DNA of 64,000 bases from Gordius sp. MW1 (GCA_964036665.1 OZ038528.1:21935245-21999244); one strand, 5' to 3'. Shown: positions 30,329 through 42,700, counted from the stretch's first letter. Program-made: numbers and translations. Notes: generated by a model not told the origin, from the letters alone.

Positions 30329-31319
30329 AATTATTAAATATATTTTGCATCAATTTGGCCAGCGATGAAATTAACGGTTTGAAGACTAGTGCATATAGTT
30401 AGACTAAATTTTATATAAAAGAAATTTTTAAATGATAGAAGGTACTATAATTAATCTGACCTAACTTTTGAAACCATCTAACAAGTAATACAGTTTTGTC
30501 TTGTTAAATGTGAAGTCGTTAAAAATATTACATTTAATTAAGGGTGGAATCAGAGTTAGCCAAAGCTTTTCAGTGTAAATTTTTTTTTATATTAAAGGTT
30601 TTTTAGTAAAATTTTAAAAATTTATCAACCTCGCTCCCTAACTAATTTAAGATAATTATTGAAAAAGCGTTATATTTAAAATTATAAAAACATGATGCCT
30701 TGATAGAGCGGTTGTGTAATGATTAGCTGATGTTTAATTTTGTTATTATCTATCTAAAAAAATTAATGAAAGCCACAAATTTACAAGGACCTAGCTAGGA
30801 AAAACAGGTAGAAGTAATTGCCCCCAGCCCCTTCAAAAATGTTTTTTTTAAATGGGCCTTATTTAACTTTGTCCTTTATAATCTGATATTAAGCCCATAA
30901 AATTGTTAATCATATTAAACTTGTGTGATGAAACAATAATAAAATTGTAACTCAAATTAGCCTTTTTCATTATCATTACTTTAAATAATATATTGGAAAT
31001 TTGTAACATTTATTTAATTCTAATTCAATATTTTTACATAAATTTATTTCACCAAGTTTAATACATATAAAATGCGTGCATGTTCATTTTTATTAGAGCG
31101 TAACTCTATATACATCTTTAATAAATTATTAAGACGAAATTAATAATAAATTGTTAACGTCATTGAATAATTGCCGCACATTGGATGGTAAAGGCATTTA
31201 TTCAGCACATTCTCTACTAATTTGGGTTGGTAAGATATCTTAAATTTGGGAGTAGAACGATTTTAGAGGACAAGAAGTAGAACACTTACCGGCCTTAAGC
31301 GGTTTAATAATATCTAAGG
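30329..31319. other. Spacer, nothing recognised
   Basis: AT-rich DNA with no gene. Apart from the 21-bp repeat at 30331-30351 I see no marked repeat. Confidence 0.5.
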
Positions 31320-32797
31320 GCTCGCTTTCTCATAAAATCTAACCACGTATCTTTTACCAGCGTCAGCCTCTATTTTTTCATCAAGTTGCACCAATTCGAC
31401 GATTACCGTTTCACCGTACTTAACCTTAGACATTTTACCTGCCATGATTTTTTCTACCCTTTTTTGACGTCTTGAATCTTGGAGGTAGCTACTCTCCCCT
31501 TTTTGTAGTCTTTTCGTAAAGCCTTCTTCAGTGCCATATGGGTATGACGTGGCACCACGAAAAAATGCATGTCCGGTAATGGGTTAGCGATGGCTTTAAA
31601 CTCATTACCACCCTCGAAAATCAAGGTTTTAACTTTGCCTATCCCTCCCAGCATTAGGTCAATCATGCGGTTGAGCAGAGCAGTTGACCTACACCTGGCT
31701 TAATTTGATCGGCTTCGCGATACACCAGTTGATACCAAAGATGTTGGTAGATTTTGACTAATCTGTCGAGATTGCTTCCATTTAGGCGAAAAAAGGGAAT
31801 CAAAATGCGCTTTTAGGCTTTCATCCACCCCAGGTTCCCGCTCTTCAAGAGCCGCCATGTACTTTGCCCTAACGTCGCGCACTTCTATTAAGGGGTCTAC
31901 TAAGATTGGGATATACATCATAGACATGTCCCTAATCAAAGAACCACTACTCACCTCCTGGAATAATTTTCGAAACTATTCATTAATATAGTGGGCTTCA
32001 GTAGAAGCTAGAGATGGCAGTATAGAAAAATTTCGCGGGAAAATAGGGAAATTCCTACGGGAAATTCCCTTGGGAATTTTATAATTTCCCGGCAATTTCC
32101 CTTATAGTTAATTACAATATATCAAATAGTATGTTTTTAAAATGTTAATCGACTATGCTCTTAGGCTATTTATGTAATTCATATTGGCGCTTAAAACATC
32201 CTATTTCTTTTTAATTAAAATATTCAATTTAGTAATTATATTTTCATATCCTGTCCAATATTTCATTATTTGTTTGTTGGAATAAAAATTAAGCTACTAA
32301 GGCCTTCTTAAAAAATCCATGAAGAATCCTGTTTAGTACCTCATTATTAAATTATTATAATGAAAATATAAATGATCTTTTTACTATGAAGTTAATTCAA
32401 TGCGGAAATATGACATTAATAAGTAATGATGGACTAAATGACTCCCACACCTACATTTTTAGATGTAAATACAGGTTTTAATTTATTTGTGAAGAAATAA
32501 GTAAAAAAATACAACAAAGTGGCAAAGATAAATTTGCCGCTCAGACTAGAGAACTGCACGGGTGACCCGAGACCCGACCCGACCCGATTAATAATTGGGA
32601 GCTTTTGAAAGCTAATTAGGCCCCGGTGTGCAGTCCATCAAAAAGGTTAGTCATGCATAGTTTGATTAATAAAGCCAAGAACATTATATATATGAAAAGC
32701 GCAATGCAATTCTTACATGGATTATAAAAGAAGAACAAAGGAAAATCAGTTTCATCGAAAGTTCCAGGCCATAATAGATGGGGTGGGGTGTTATAAT

Positions 32798-33541
32798 TAG
32801 AGTCCTGCATGGGCCGGTTTTGCCGGCCCAGCCCAACCCATGTTCAGGTCGACCCAGCCCATGCTCACAAACTTTTTTTAAGCCCAGCATGCCTAACAAA
32901 ACCCAGCCCAGCCCATCTTAAATATTTTTTCTTCCTAAATTTAATTCACACTTTACAATGTAAAATATATTTATTTTCGTATAAAATATATATTAAAATA
33001 CAATAAAATGATATAAATTAATCATCTGTGTCAATTCCATCTTTTAATAATTCAATTTCTATTGGTTCACCTTTAAAATAATTAAAAGTATATAGCTTAT
33101 AAAATTTTTAAATACCCCCAGGTTTTAGATTATGATAATAGTCAATCTTGTTTTACCTATTTTGACGTTATGACTTTAGATAGCATTACAGGGCCTGCAT
33201 TTAACTTTTCCTGTTGGTTTGTTGTTATCTCCTACTTTCAACATAAATACTTTCCATATATTTGAGGTGCTTTTAGCATTGTCGTAATCAATATATTTAA
33301 AAGTTGGCGGTTTTAACGTGTTAATTGAATAAAATAAATTACTAAAATGCGAAGCGACGGATGTTAATTAAAATTTAGAATTGCAATAAAATTTGAAAAA
33401 ATTAAATTTTTATTATTTAACAATTCTCAGCCCAGCCCATCAAATTTATTTAGGCCCAACCCAGCCCATTAAAATATTTTTCTCTTTAAGTTGGGCTGGG
33501 CTGGGCGGGTTGATGGGTTTACTGGCCCATGCAGGACTTTA
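32798..33541. mobile_element. hAT-type element A (744 bp), TSD GTTATAAT
   Basis: TAGAGTCCTGCATGGGCC at the left matches GGCCCATGCAGGACTTTA at the right in inverse. GTTATAAT flanks it at 32790-32797 and 33542-33549. Subterminal parts are full of CAGCCCA/TGGGCTG repeats. It has no transposase, so it is non-autonomous. Its ends resemble those at 19485 and 49711. Confidence 0.92.
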
Positions 33542-33549
33542 GTTATAAT

Positions 33550-33752
33550 TAGAGTTGTTAAATTGCTAACTTGCTTCAACTCCAGCTACCATCTGCTCGA
33601 GTATCTGCTCGACCCTTCAGCATTTTTATATGCTATTGTTCTGCCTAGTGCCCCGAACAGCGAGCACATATTGTGCTAACGCGCATATTAAGCAACTCAG
33701 TGTGCGTGCTCGCTTCTGGAGTTTGAACCAAGTTAGCAATTTAACAACTCTA
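33550..33752. mobile_element. hAT-type MITE B (203 bp), TSD GTTATAAT
   Basis: TAGAGTTGTTAAATTGCTAA and its inverse TTAGCAATTTAACAACTCTA bound it, with pairing of about 34 bp. Its left flank GTTATAAT (33542-33549) is the same 8 bp that closes element A, and its right flank is GTTATAAT at 33753-33760. It is non-coding. Confidence 0.92.
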
Positions 33753-35020
33753 GTTATAATGCTTGAGAGCTTGATTTTGAATAAAGCTATTCTTCAAGAA
33801 ATGGCAATCAGTGAAAGTTTTGAAGATGAGAATTTTGTTGTACAACGAAAACGGTTGAAACATATTTAAACTACTTGGCCCTCCTAGGCCTTATGTATTC
33901 AATAATACTGCAATTAGAGGGGTAGAGAGCATCTTTGTCCGATGTAGTAGAAGCATTTTATATAATATACACAGCGTTGAACGAAGGGTCATCGTGTTAT
34001 AAGAGAAATGACATAAATCATCTTAATAAATCTACCATTTTTGTTTTCAAGATCTTTACTCGGACCCATATTTGTTGGATTGGATCCGAGTTACAGTAAA
34101 CTCAGGAACAAATTCGCTAATGACAAAATACGCGTAATTGTGGCCATAAGATACAATTTACACCTTATCAACCGACTAAACCCACCCGATTATTATGCAA
34201 TGTCATTATCAGACAAATGGAGATGTAGAAAAAATTGAATCATATGCCGAATAACGTTGATCTGTTTATTTACATAAATAACAAACTTTCTATAGGTATT
34301 TATTAAATTATTTAACCGTTTCTTATTAATTTCTCTTTTTAAAATCGAGTTAAATGTTTCGTTTTTAGTGTTTATATTATTTTTTTAAGTTGTTGATTCA
34401 CCCTGCATGGGGTTTTTGTTAAATTTCCCTTATATTCCTATTATTTCCCTTATTTTCCCACAAATTCCCTTATTTTCCCATTATTTTCCCAATTTTCATT
34501 TGGAAATTTCCCCAATGATTGCTTTGGGGAAAAAACAACATCTCTAGTAGAAGCGGTCATAATTTCGCGAACTTTGGCATTGAATTTAGCGCAAGCTAAA
34601 CCTTCGTACAAGAGGTAATCGTTAGTAAAACAACGGCTTGTGGAGTTAATAAAATTGGTGTAATAGTTAGCGGAGGTGGGAGTCCAGTTGGGTATGGGCT
34701 TTGTGGCGGTTGAAAAAAAACCTCGAGCGAAATGATGAGCTCCCTGGATGTAATTAAATATTAGTTAGCTTAGGGGTTTTAAAGTAATACTTATCTGTCT
34801 CGAAAGAAATATCTCGCTTTTGAAGTGAATTGCTTATTTCCAAAGCCCTTCCTGGTTTTTTAATCATTTGTTCTAACAGATCTCGGCTCGTTGATATATA
34901 TCAATGGCAGGAGCGGGGTATGGGAATGATATGGGTTCATAATATCGTCGTATCGATTTCCCTAACGTTTCCATTTGTCTCTTACCCCAACCAGTCAAAT
35001 GATCAGTCCCGTTAGGCTAC

Positions 35021-35876
35021 AATCGAAAATTAAAATCGAACGTAGGTTATACCAATGGTTTTGCGAGTGAGCTTTCTCCATAAGATGACAAAACTCATTA
35101 GTAGTTTGTTTCCTTTGTGAAAATGGAAAGAAAATAAAATTAAAATAGCATTTGTGTATAATATTAAGAGGTAGATAATTCCATAATTTATAAGCAAATT
35201 GAATTTGAACTTAGACCCGAGATTTTTTAGGTTTTAATTTCTAATATTAAGGAAATTAATTGATATTTAAAAACCTTGTTTAAGCCTATATTATTTTGTA
35301 ACCACAGTTTAAAGCTAAAATAACGCCAATTAGGTTTAGAATGTATAATTAAAAAACAAAATCATATTTCCCAGCTTATCAAAACTTTAATATTCATACT
35401 TATTATTGAAACAACAGCCGCCCCTCCCTGGCTCCCTTTGGCTACGCTAATGTACTCAAAATGTTTTAAATACTCTTTAAAAGAGCTGCTGTTAGTAAGC
35501 AAAAAATTTGACAAATTATATAAGCAGCAATCATATAATTGATTAAACGTTTTCTCAAAACTAATAAGTCTAGGATCATTAAAATCTCTATAAACAGCGG
35601 CTTTCATCTTAAAAGAATATTGCCGAGAATAGTCCTTTCAAAAATATATCTTTTATAATGGATACAATAACATTGCAGATTATCGTAAAATGTGTACTTT
35701 TTGTCCCCCCCCCTTTTACCCTTTTTCTGTGAGAAAGAAGGTAAAAGAGGGGGGGGGGGGAAGGGCAAATCACCCCCACCCCCCCCCCCCCCCATCGGGT
35801 GGGAAAGAGGTTAAAAAAGGAGGGGGGCAAACGGGACAAAAAAGGGAGAGGGACAAAGTTCTTAATTTATTATATA
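35021..35876. other. Spacer with a TIR-element end and G/C-run hairpin
   Basis: Positions about 35411-35455 (CAGCCGCCCCTCCCTGGC and then GGCTACGC) are the end of a CGTAGCC-family element. At 35705-35850 mirrored C-rich and G-rich runs (CCCTTTTACCCTTT, then GGTAAAAGAGGGGG, repeated) could fold into a hairpin. No gene. Confidence 0.55.
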
Positions 35877-36901
35877 CTAGCTGTGCCCGGCCAAGCGTTG
35901 CATTGGCTCAGTCCTTAAGTGGTTAAATAAGTATAACCTATTACTAATACTTATCTAAAATGGGGTCATATATGAAATAAAATATAAAAAGCTTATAATA
36001 ATGTATGGGTAATAAAGAGCTGTATGAAGATTTTGGCTGAAAGTATAATGTAAAAAATGATGTAAATAGTAAAATAAAACCTGCAAGGGAAAGTTGATGG
36101 ATAAAGGGTAAATCAAAGATAAATCTTATGGAGAATAAGGTAATACACGTACAGTATTATAGCTTCTTGTTAATGTCTCATCAAATATGTTTATAGTACT
36201 CTGGCGTAATAAAAAGGGGAGAAATGCTAAAAGAAATATAAAATTATAGAATTTAAAAGGTGATTATACGCGAATAAAATCAATGGGCTTTAATGGTAAT
36301 TGCTAAAAGTTATGAGTGGATAAATAGAAATAATACTAACTTTAATTACTCATGCAGAAAAGTAATGAGGCGTTATAAAGAGGGTTGTAGGTTCTGATAA
36401 GAGATGCTTCGCAGCTTAACTTATGCCTTAAAAAGGAACAAATTGCAATAATGCTTAGGGATAGACAATATTTTTGGTCATGTTATTTTCTGTGTAGATA
36501 TAGAGATTTAGTGGATTGCCGAAGCGCGAACATGCAACATATAATTGTCCATGTGAGAAACAATCTGTTTCTAAATCGATCCACAAATTGCAAGGGACTG
36601 GCCTTGAGCTTTGTTAATGGTTATAGCAAATGCGAGTTTGAAAGGAAATTGCAATCTTTTAAATTCAAAGATCTGTTGGAATTAAAGGGATCCGTGGTAT
36701 GAAAACATCTACTCCCGTGAAGGGTCCAGTCAAGTTAGAGACTACCAAAAAAACAGGGTTAAGATTGTCGCAGGTTGATAAAAAGTATTTATAAACCATC
36801 TAGGATGCTAGGGCAATAAACTGACCAAATTTGGTGGCAATCGGTCGAGAACTTTAGGAGTTAGGCCGAAGAAAACGGAGTTACATTTTTATATATAAAG
36901 A
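35877..36901 (-). mobile_element. Helitron remnant with helicase C-terminus
   Basis: On the minus strand it begins TCTTTATATATAAAAATG and ends GGCCGGGCACAGCTAG, with A before TC and T after CTAG, as Helitrons insert between A and T and end CTRR. At 36735-36450 the minus strand encodes the last part of a Pif1-type Helitron helicase: GPFTGVDVFIPRIPLIPTDL, then FEFKRLQFPFKLAFAITINK, AQGQS, SHGQLYVACSR and TKNIVY. There are about two frame or stop defects in this stretch (near 36650 and 36570). The Rep domain is absent, so the copy is internally deleted and dead. Confidence 0.82.
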
Positions 36902-37202
36902 TATGTGAATTTTTGGTAGTTGTAATTAATTACCGAACTTCATAAAATCAATTAAAAGCAAAAAAGCACGAAACGTGGGAATGTTTTAAAAGCGCGCGTT
37001 ATATTTATTTAAGAAAATGGTGATGTTTTACGGTATCGAGAATATTTATTTGTTACAGCTTTATATACTGTGGAAAAAACGGGCGTATTTGAGTAAAAAA
37101 TGAGACAAAAAAGATAAAGCTATCGTGGAAAAGAGTTTAAGACAATAAGTAGCACCATAACGATAAATAAATACAAAAAACATAGTATAAATATTCCGCT
37201 AG

Positions 37203-37379
37203 ATGGCAGTATAGACTACCAAAAAACAGGGTTCCCACTGTCGCAGGTTGATAAAAAGTATCTATAAACCATCTACAATGCTAAGGCAATAATCTGGCCA
37301 AATTTGGTGGCAATCGGCTGAGAACTCTAAAAGTTATTAGCGTTCAAAAAAAAGGGACTTAGATTTTTATATATATAGA
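37203..37379 (-). mobile_element. Helitron 5'-end fragment
   Basis: The minus strand starts TCTATATATATAAAAATC and then matches the first 170 bp of the element at 35877-36901 (GCCACCAAATTTGG, TAGATGGTTTATA, TTTTTATCAACCTGCGACA). It stops after that. It begins directly against LINE reverse-transcriptase codons, so it marks an insertion into that LINE. Confidence 0.75.
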
Positions 37380-37380
37380 T

Positions 37381-37600
37381 TTAAAATTGTTGCAATCCTG
37401 AATGTCCCCTTTTATCTTGTATATCGGGATCATGTAGCTATCCCTCCACTCGTTAGGCATTACACCCGTTTTCAATATATTGTTGAAAAGGTCGGCGAGG
37501 ATCCCATCATCATAAATTCGTAGCATATATGTTGACAAATATTTTTTGCCCTTTCATTTTAATTCCCTACTATTTAGTCCATTCCCAGAGCTTGTGCGTA
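37381..37600 (-). mobile_element. RTE-type LINE reverse-transcriptase fragment
   Basis: The minus strand reads RIYDDGILADLFNNILKTG, VMPNEWRDSYMIPIYKIKG and DIQDCNNF, the segment before RGIKL in RTE-clade reverse transcriptases, comparable to STVIPLFKGKGDPQEGSNY at 17790-18442. It ends at the Helitron terminus. Upstream similarity fades after about 37600. Confidence 0.8.
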
Positions 37601-38284
37601 AAACCAATATTTAAGGGAATATGGCTTTTTTACAATTTGATGTGTTTCGTTACCAACGAAATCGATCTAAGTGGCACGCCTTACGTTTTTGCATGTCATT
37701 AAATCATTCTTGATTAGAAGGTAGGTAGTCATAATTCTTAGGTCGAAATCTTGAGCAGATTGCATAATTGTTGTTCTTTCTCGAGTACTTAAGCTAGACT
37801 AGAACCATGACTAAAGCTATTATTATCATATCCTTTCTTGGATTTAGTTACCCTATGATTGAATTTATTAATCGTGAGCCCATGTCCACCAAGTTTAGAC
37901 TTATATTATTAAATTCATCTGAAAACAAGCATTTTTTAAATCTACTAGACCAGTTTTTATATCATCAGTATTGAACACGTCAACGATATTTTGCGACAAT
38001 TTTGGCAATAGCGTAACACCGACAACAAATAAAAGCTTGTAGCTGAAACCGACGCCTTTCTTTCGTTAGGCAATCGATATGACTATTGAAACACAGATCT
38101 TCTACAAGAAAGAACATCCCACGATATTTATGATAGAATTTCAGGCTAAATAAATTAGTTATTCTTCTAAACGTTCAGATTTATGAGACAACTGAGTTAA
38201 AAATGGGAAAATTGGTTTTTTTAATCTTTTTTAGCCCATATTTCCACTCCATTTTTTATTTATATTTTATAATATTTATGTAAT
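37601..38284. other. Decayed sequence, possible LINE remains
   Basis: It lies where the upstream part of the LINE should be, but no motif can be read with confidence. No gene seen. Confidence 0.4.
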
Positions 38285-38540
38285 TCTATAGACCATTGAT
38301 TGAACAGGACCATTTTTCGCTTCAGCTCTTTTTTCAATTTTATCCCTATTAAAGCAAACCACTTCCCCTTATCAAAATTCCTCCCACTTTGTCTGAAAAA
38401 TCGAGTACAACATAACAAAGTACATAGTATTTAAGAGATGTTTATTAAAATCTCCCTCTCTCTCTCCTTCACTCCCCACTTCCCTTTTGTGTGCCTGGCT
38501 AGATATGGGAGCGGGGGTGGAAGAGAGGGAAAAAGGAACT
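38285..38540 (+). repeat. Dispersed repeat, matches 41451-41710
   Basis: Shared blocks in order are CTATAGACCAT, ATCAAAATTCCTC, CACT.TGTCT, a CTCCCTCTCTCTCTCC-type pyrimidine stretch, then ATATGGG.GCGGG and GAGAGGGA. The two copies stand in the same orientation 3.2 kb apart. Class unknown. Confidence 0.65.
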
Positions 38541-39747
38541 AAAAACATATTATTAGTCAACGTTAAATTTTTTATCTGAATTACTTGTCAGATAACTCGA
38601 TGGAATCACAAAGTTAATGTTTGTAGACCTGTGTAAATAGATTTTACCTAATAAAGATTTTTTTTTTAAAAAAATATATATCTTTTTAACCTAAGCGAGT
38701 GTAGCTATTTTTATGTATTTTTTTCTCCCAGCCCATATCTCCTTCTCATGCTATAGTAATAAATTTAAAAACTAAAAAATGCTCACCTTTGAACCATAAG
38801 TTTTTGAAATTCAAAATAAATTTTGGAAAAACGAACAACTTTTTCAATGATAGATGAGGTCGCTAAATATGGCCGTCTGACAAAATACTTCATGTATTTA
38901 TACTAAAAATTCTCTTTTTATTGTACAATATAAAATACTGTAGATCGATTTGTAGCATGGGTCATCATGCATCAAAAAAAGTATGTATATGTACAATAAA
39001 TCCTCTACAACACAGTAACAACGCGCGCATATTAACATCGGCCCATTTTTACCACGACGTAAAATTAAACGTTTCGTCGTATTCTTTAAATGTAACGAAG
39101 TAATTCTAAGAAATTAAATCAACTGGCACTCGCCCCGTGCTGCTGTAAAAAAGGAGACTTTTGTTGATACGATTTAACATTGATGAGAGATTTGAGTGAG
39201 AATAATTTTAGAGAATGTATACAATTTATAAGCATGAATTTTAACAATAATTCGTGACAGGGGGGCGACATTCTTAACGTTTCGAGGCTAAGAAAATTGT
39301 TATACGTTACACGATAAATGCTTAACGCAACTAAGATCCGATAAGAAGAGAGAATGTAGTAAGCTAACGCGTTTTTAAACGAATGGCACCAACTTTGTGG
39401 AGGAAGTGAAGGGGCGAAAGAATGAAAATAATAGTGTTGCGTTTGCAAAAGCGATAAAGTATAATTTCACACTTTAGGAGGGGCGTTCCGAGTGGTCCCA
39501 GGCAAAAAATGCGCGTCACGCACGGGTGTAAACGTAAAAATCGAAAGAAATAATATGGATAAATTAGAAGGAGAGAAAAGACTATAGTATAGGGGTTGTG
39601 GTGGTACGTGGTGAAATGCAATTTTGAGGGATGTGAGGCTTAAGACCAATCTAAGACCAGACAAAAGCGAGGATTCTGTAAGATTTTTCTTGTTAGATCA
39701 TCTATGAAGTCGTGGAGATTAATTTTGCGAGCAATGATTGCGGTGTG
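38541..39747. other. 3' flank of the glucosyltransferase gene
   Basis: It must include the 3' UTR of the minus-strand gene ending at 39748. No poly(A) signal is close to the stop; one AATAAA on the minus strand lies near 38916. Open stretches here show no family signature. Confidence 0.4.
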
Positions 39748-42700
39748 TCAGTAGAGTAGGGAGTCGTTCGAGGTGGATTTTTCAACGTAACCGCCCCAAC
39801 GCAAACGGTAAGTTTTATTTTTCCAGCGCAGAACCGAAGTGTTTAGGGCTATCAAGAAGAGAGGCAACGCCGATAATTCCCGATAAATCCAGGCGATGAG
39901 GTAATCGAGTCGGTTGAAGGGTAATTTACCGTGCTAATGCAGTGAAATCACATATTTATATGTCAGAATTTCATAGTTTTTCATTATTAAGTTCGACATA
40001 GTGTTGTAAAAACGGCTGGGTTTTGTTTGGTCGGCCTTTGGTTTAGCTCTGACAAGTGGTCGACACTGGTCTGTTTTTCAAATTTGGCCTAACCCTAGAG
40101 GTCGATTAGGAAATCCGTTTATGTTTAGTGGACTAAAACCGAAGGTCGACCAAACAAAACCCAGCCGTTTTTACAACACTAGTTGAACAAGACACGACAA
40201 ACACTAGATTTTGCATCAAAAGTGAGCCTGTAAAGTTCCAAGTTCCACAACTTTAAATCGATAGGGATCTAATGGAAACCGGTTATATTAAACAGTTGCC
40301 TTAAAACAAAACGATGTTCAAAATCATCTTTCAACTAAGCGAATCCTAAACCAGGTAAGACTCAATTTAAAAATTTCGCTTCTCGAGGTATAACATTGTT
40401 ATGTTGGTAAAAGACGGGTTGTTATAGGCTAAAAGGATTATGAGTAGGTTCACTTTTTTCTATTAAAAATTGCTTTATAGGTGCAAAGCATTCGTATTTT
40501 TCTGTTAAATTTAATAGAGGGGGGGGGGGGTGTTTTACCTTCTTCTCCCTTTTTATAATAAATCTTTACACGATGACCCAAATTTCCATTATATATAACC
40601 GAGGCGCAAAATTGAAGGTCTTACTTGGACGATTCTGAGCAAAGTGAAGTCGAGCAAGAACCACACCAGGGAATGTACCATGAAAAAGACGAGGCTATTC
40701 CATTCGAATAGCCAGTAAACGGCCCAACTGGTTATGAGCCCGAGGAGGAGGCATTCGGAAAGCGGTTCGAAAAATATCGTAACCGGTACCATGGCAAATC
40801 GCAATTTCGTCCATCTAAATTAATTTGCAAACATAAAATATCCATTTTTGAATGTACTGATACTATACAAGTAATTATAGCGTGGATTTTAAACCCATGA
40901 CTACGATAAACGATATCGATTAATTGAGAATTTAGCAGAATGTAAGTGTAATTATTGCTAGAAACCATACACTAATAATAATGTATAGACTGACTAACAG
41001 CTGGTTTTTTGCATCGAAAAGCTATTTGTGTCGCCAATTCAGGTGAGATACAACTACCTGTTAATGTGGATTTTGTCTATTTACGATGGGTATTTAAAAA
41101 TAAGTCTTTTCCTTTGTCGAGAACTGTAGTTAAATAATATTAGCTTAACACAAATTTTTGAAGAAAAATATTAAAATGCAGCAAAATTAATAGCGTTTAT
41201 CACAGATACACCCTTACTAATTCGTCACTCTATAGTGTTAAGCAGGTCCCCCAAAAAAGATCCGCAATCCTAAATATCTTCCTGATAGACATTTTTACCC
41301 TGAACAATTTATTATGTTTTTAGTTTTTCCCTTGTCGTCCATATTTTGTGATGAATGAGGTTAAAGCTGTGCAAAAATGGCCTTTTAGCGTGTTTTGAGA
41401 GTATTTTCCAACGCTATTCTAAACTCATCTTTAATAATATTTTATATTATCCTATAGACCATTTTGTAATCGATAGGATGACAATTTTTTTTTTGTTTCG
41501 CCTCTACTTTTAACTTTATACCCGTTTTTCTAAACCCCCCTCCTCGAATCAAAATTCCTCGCACTCTGTCTAGGGAAATAGAGTAAATCAGAGTACTTGC
41601 CATTTTTAACAACACATCCCTCCCTATCTCCCATACACTTACTCTCCTCTCTATCTCCTCCACTCCTCCCCTTCATGTATGTTTGGATTTGGATCGATAT
41701 GGGGGCGGGAGGGGAAGAGAGAGAAGGAGTAATTTTGAGACGGGGAGCAATAAAGATATCATACCTAATAATGCGTTCGTGAAAGCTTTTCACGCAAGGG
41801 TCACCAGCATTTTGCATGGCGGGTTGCGTTGAGATTCTATGTCGCCATCCCATGTCCCGAAAGGCTTGGGCAAAGAAGTAATCTTCGGCCAAGTAGCAAC
41901 CGAAAGCGGCGAGGCCCCCTTTAGCGTCCAGAACGGATTTTCGCATTAGGCTCGACATGCCAGTGCAGCAATTAATTCGCAACAGGTCAGAGACGAGGTA
42001 TATCCTGGCATGCGCCGTCCCGAAATACACCTAAAGGTAAGTAGTGTTATTAGTTAATTAGAATCATAAATCTGGTCGAAATGTAAATGGGGGGAGGGGC
42101 AAGGTTGTGTGAAGATTTTAGAAATATTGGGTTAGGAAAGAGGTGTTACTTTAAATATAAAATGTATAAATCTTATAGGAAATGGTGGTAAAAATTTCAG
42201 AAACTATCATTAAGCTCATGCATAAATCCATAGACTAATAGACTACTCATTCCCTTTGAAAAAGTGTGCCCCATTTTGGCAGCCATTTTGATAAGTGAAA
42301 CATGAATTTTGGCCATTTTATATGGTTTGATGAATTTTTAAAATCGCCAAAATCATTAAAATGGGTTGTTTCATGTTATAAGATCAATGATTATTGTCCA
42401 ATGCAATCCATCGCTATACAAACTCTACTTCACTTATCAAAATGGCGGTCGTTTTTGGAAACACTTTTGATGCGTGAATATATAAGAGATGAGCAGTCTA
42501 TTAGTCTATGCATAAATCTTGATTCCTGGCTATGCCCATACAAAAAGTTTTAGGGAATACTGCTTGTCTGCAATACCTTAATAAAGTAACAAGATTTATA
42601 TTACGACAGAAAGTTGATAGATAACTATAAATCGTCCTCTGACTCGTAACCTATGTATTTGGAAATTCTAACAATAAAATTTTTTCAGTAATACCTTTTA

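Larger units (their letters stand above)
32009..34546. mobile_element. hAT element C, 8-bp target duplication GTAGAAGC
   Basis: The ends TAGAGATGGCAG and AACATCTCTA are inverted, flanked by GTAGAAGC at 32001-32008 and 34547-34554. Subterminal regions are rich in TTTCCC/GGGAAA motifs at both sides. About 1.6 kb remains after its two inner elements are set aside. Possible coding remnants on the plus strand include SLILNKAILQEMAISESFED (about 33770-33830), reminiscent of hAT transposase internal sequence but not proven. Confidence 0.85.
31320..35020 (-). pseudogene. Unrecognised multi-part coding fossil, split by hAT
   Basis: The minus strand shows runs with protein-like composition on both sides of the hAT at 32009-34546. 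Examples are HLTGWGKRQMETLGKSIRRY, ALEISNSLQKRDISFETDK, YYTNFINSTSRCFTND, YLLYEGLACAKFNAKVREI, SLIRDMSMMYIPILVDPLIE, MIDLMLGGIGKVKTLIFEGG and, in an overlapping frame at the low-coordinate end, MSKVKYGETVIVEL. Close packing of partly overlapping short coding runs looks more like a viral or virus-like element than a host gene. I do not recognise the family. It is broken in several places and older than the hAT insertion. Confidence 0.45.

Noticed and set aside
35690-35926. Open stretches through the G/C-run hairpin
   Set aside because: They translate homopolymers into Gly/Pro runs and have no coding character.
36451-36702. 83-codon open stretch on the plus strand
   Set aside because: It is the antisense of the Helitron helicase end; the minus strand carries the motifs.
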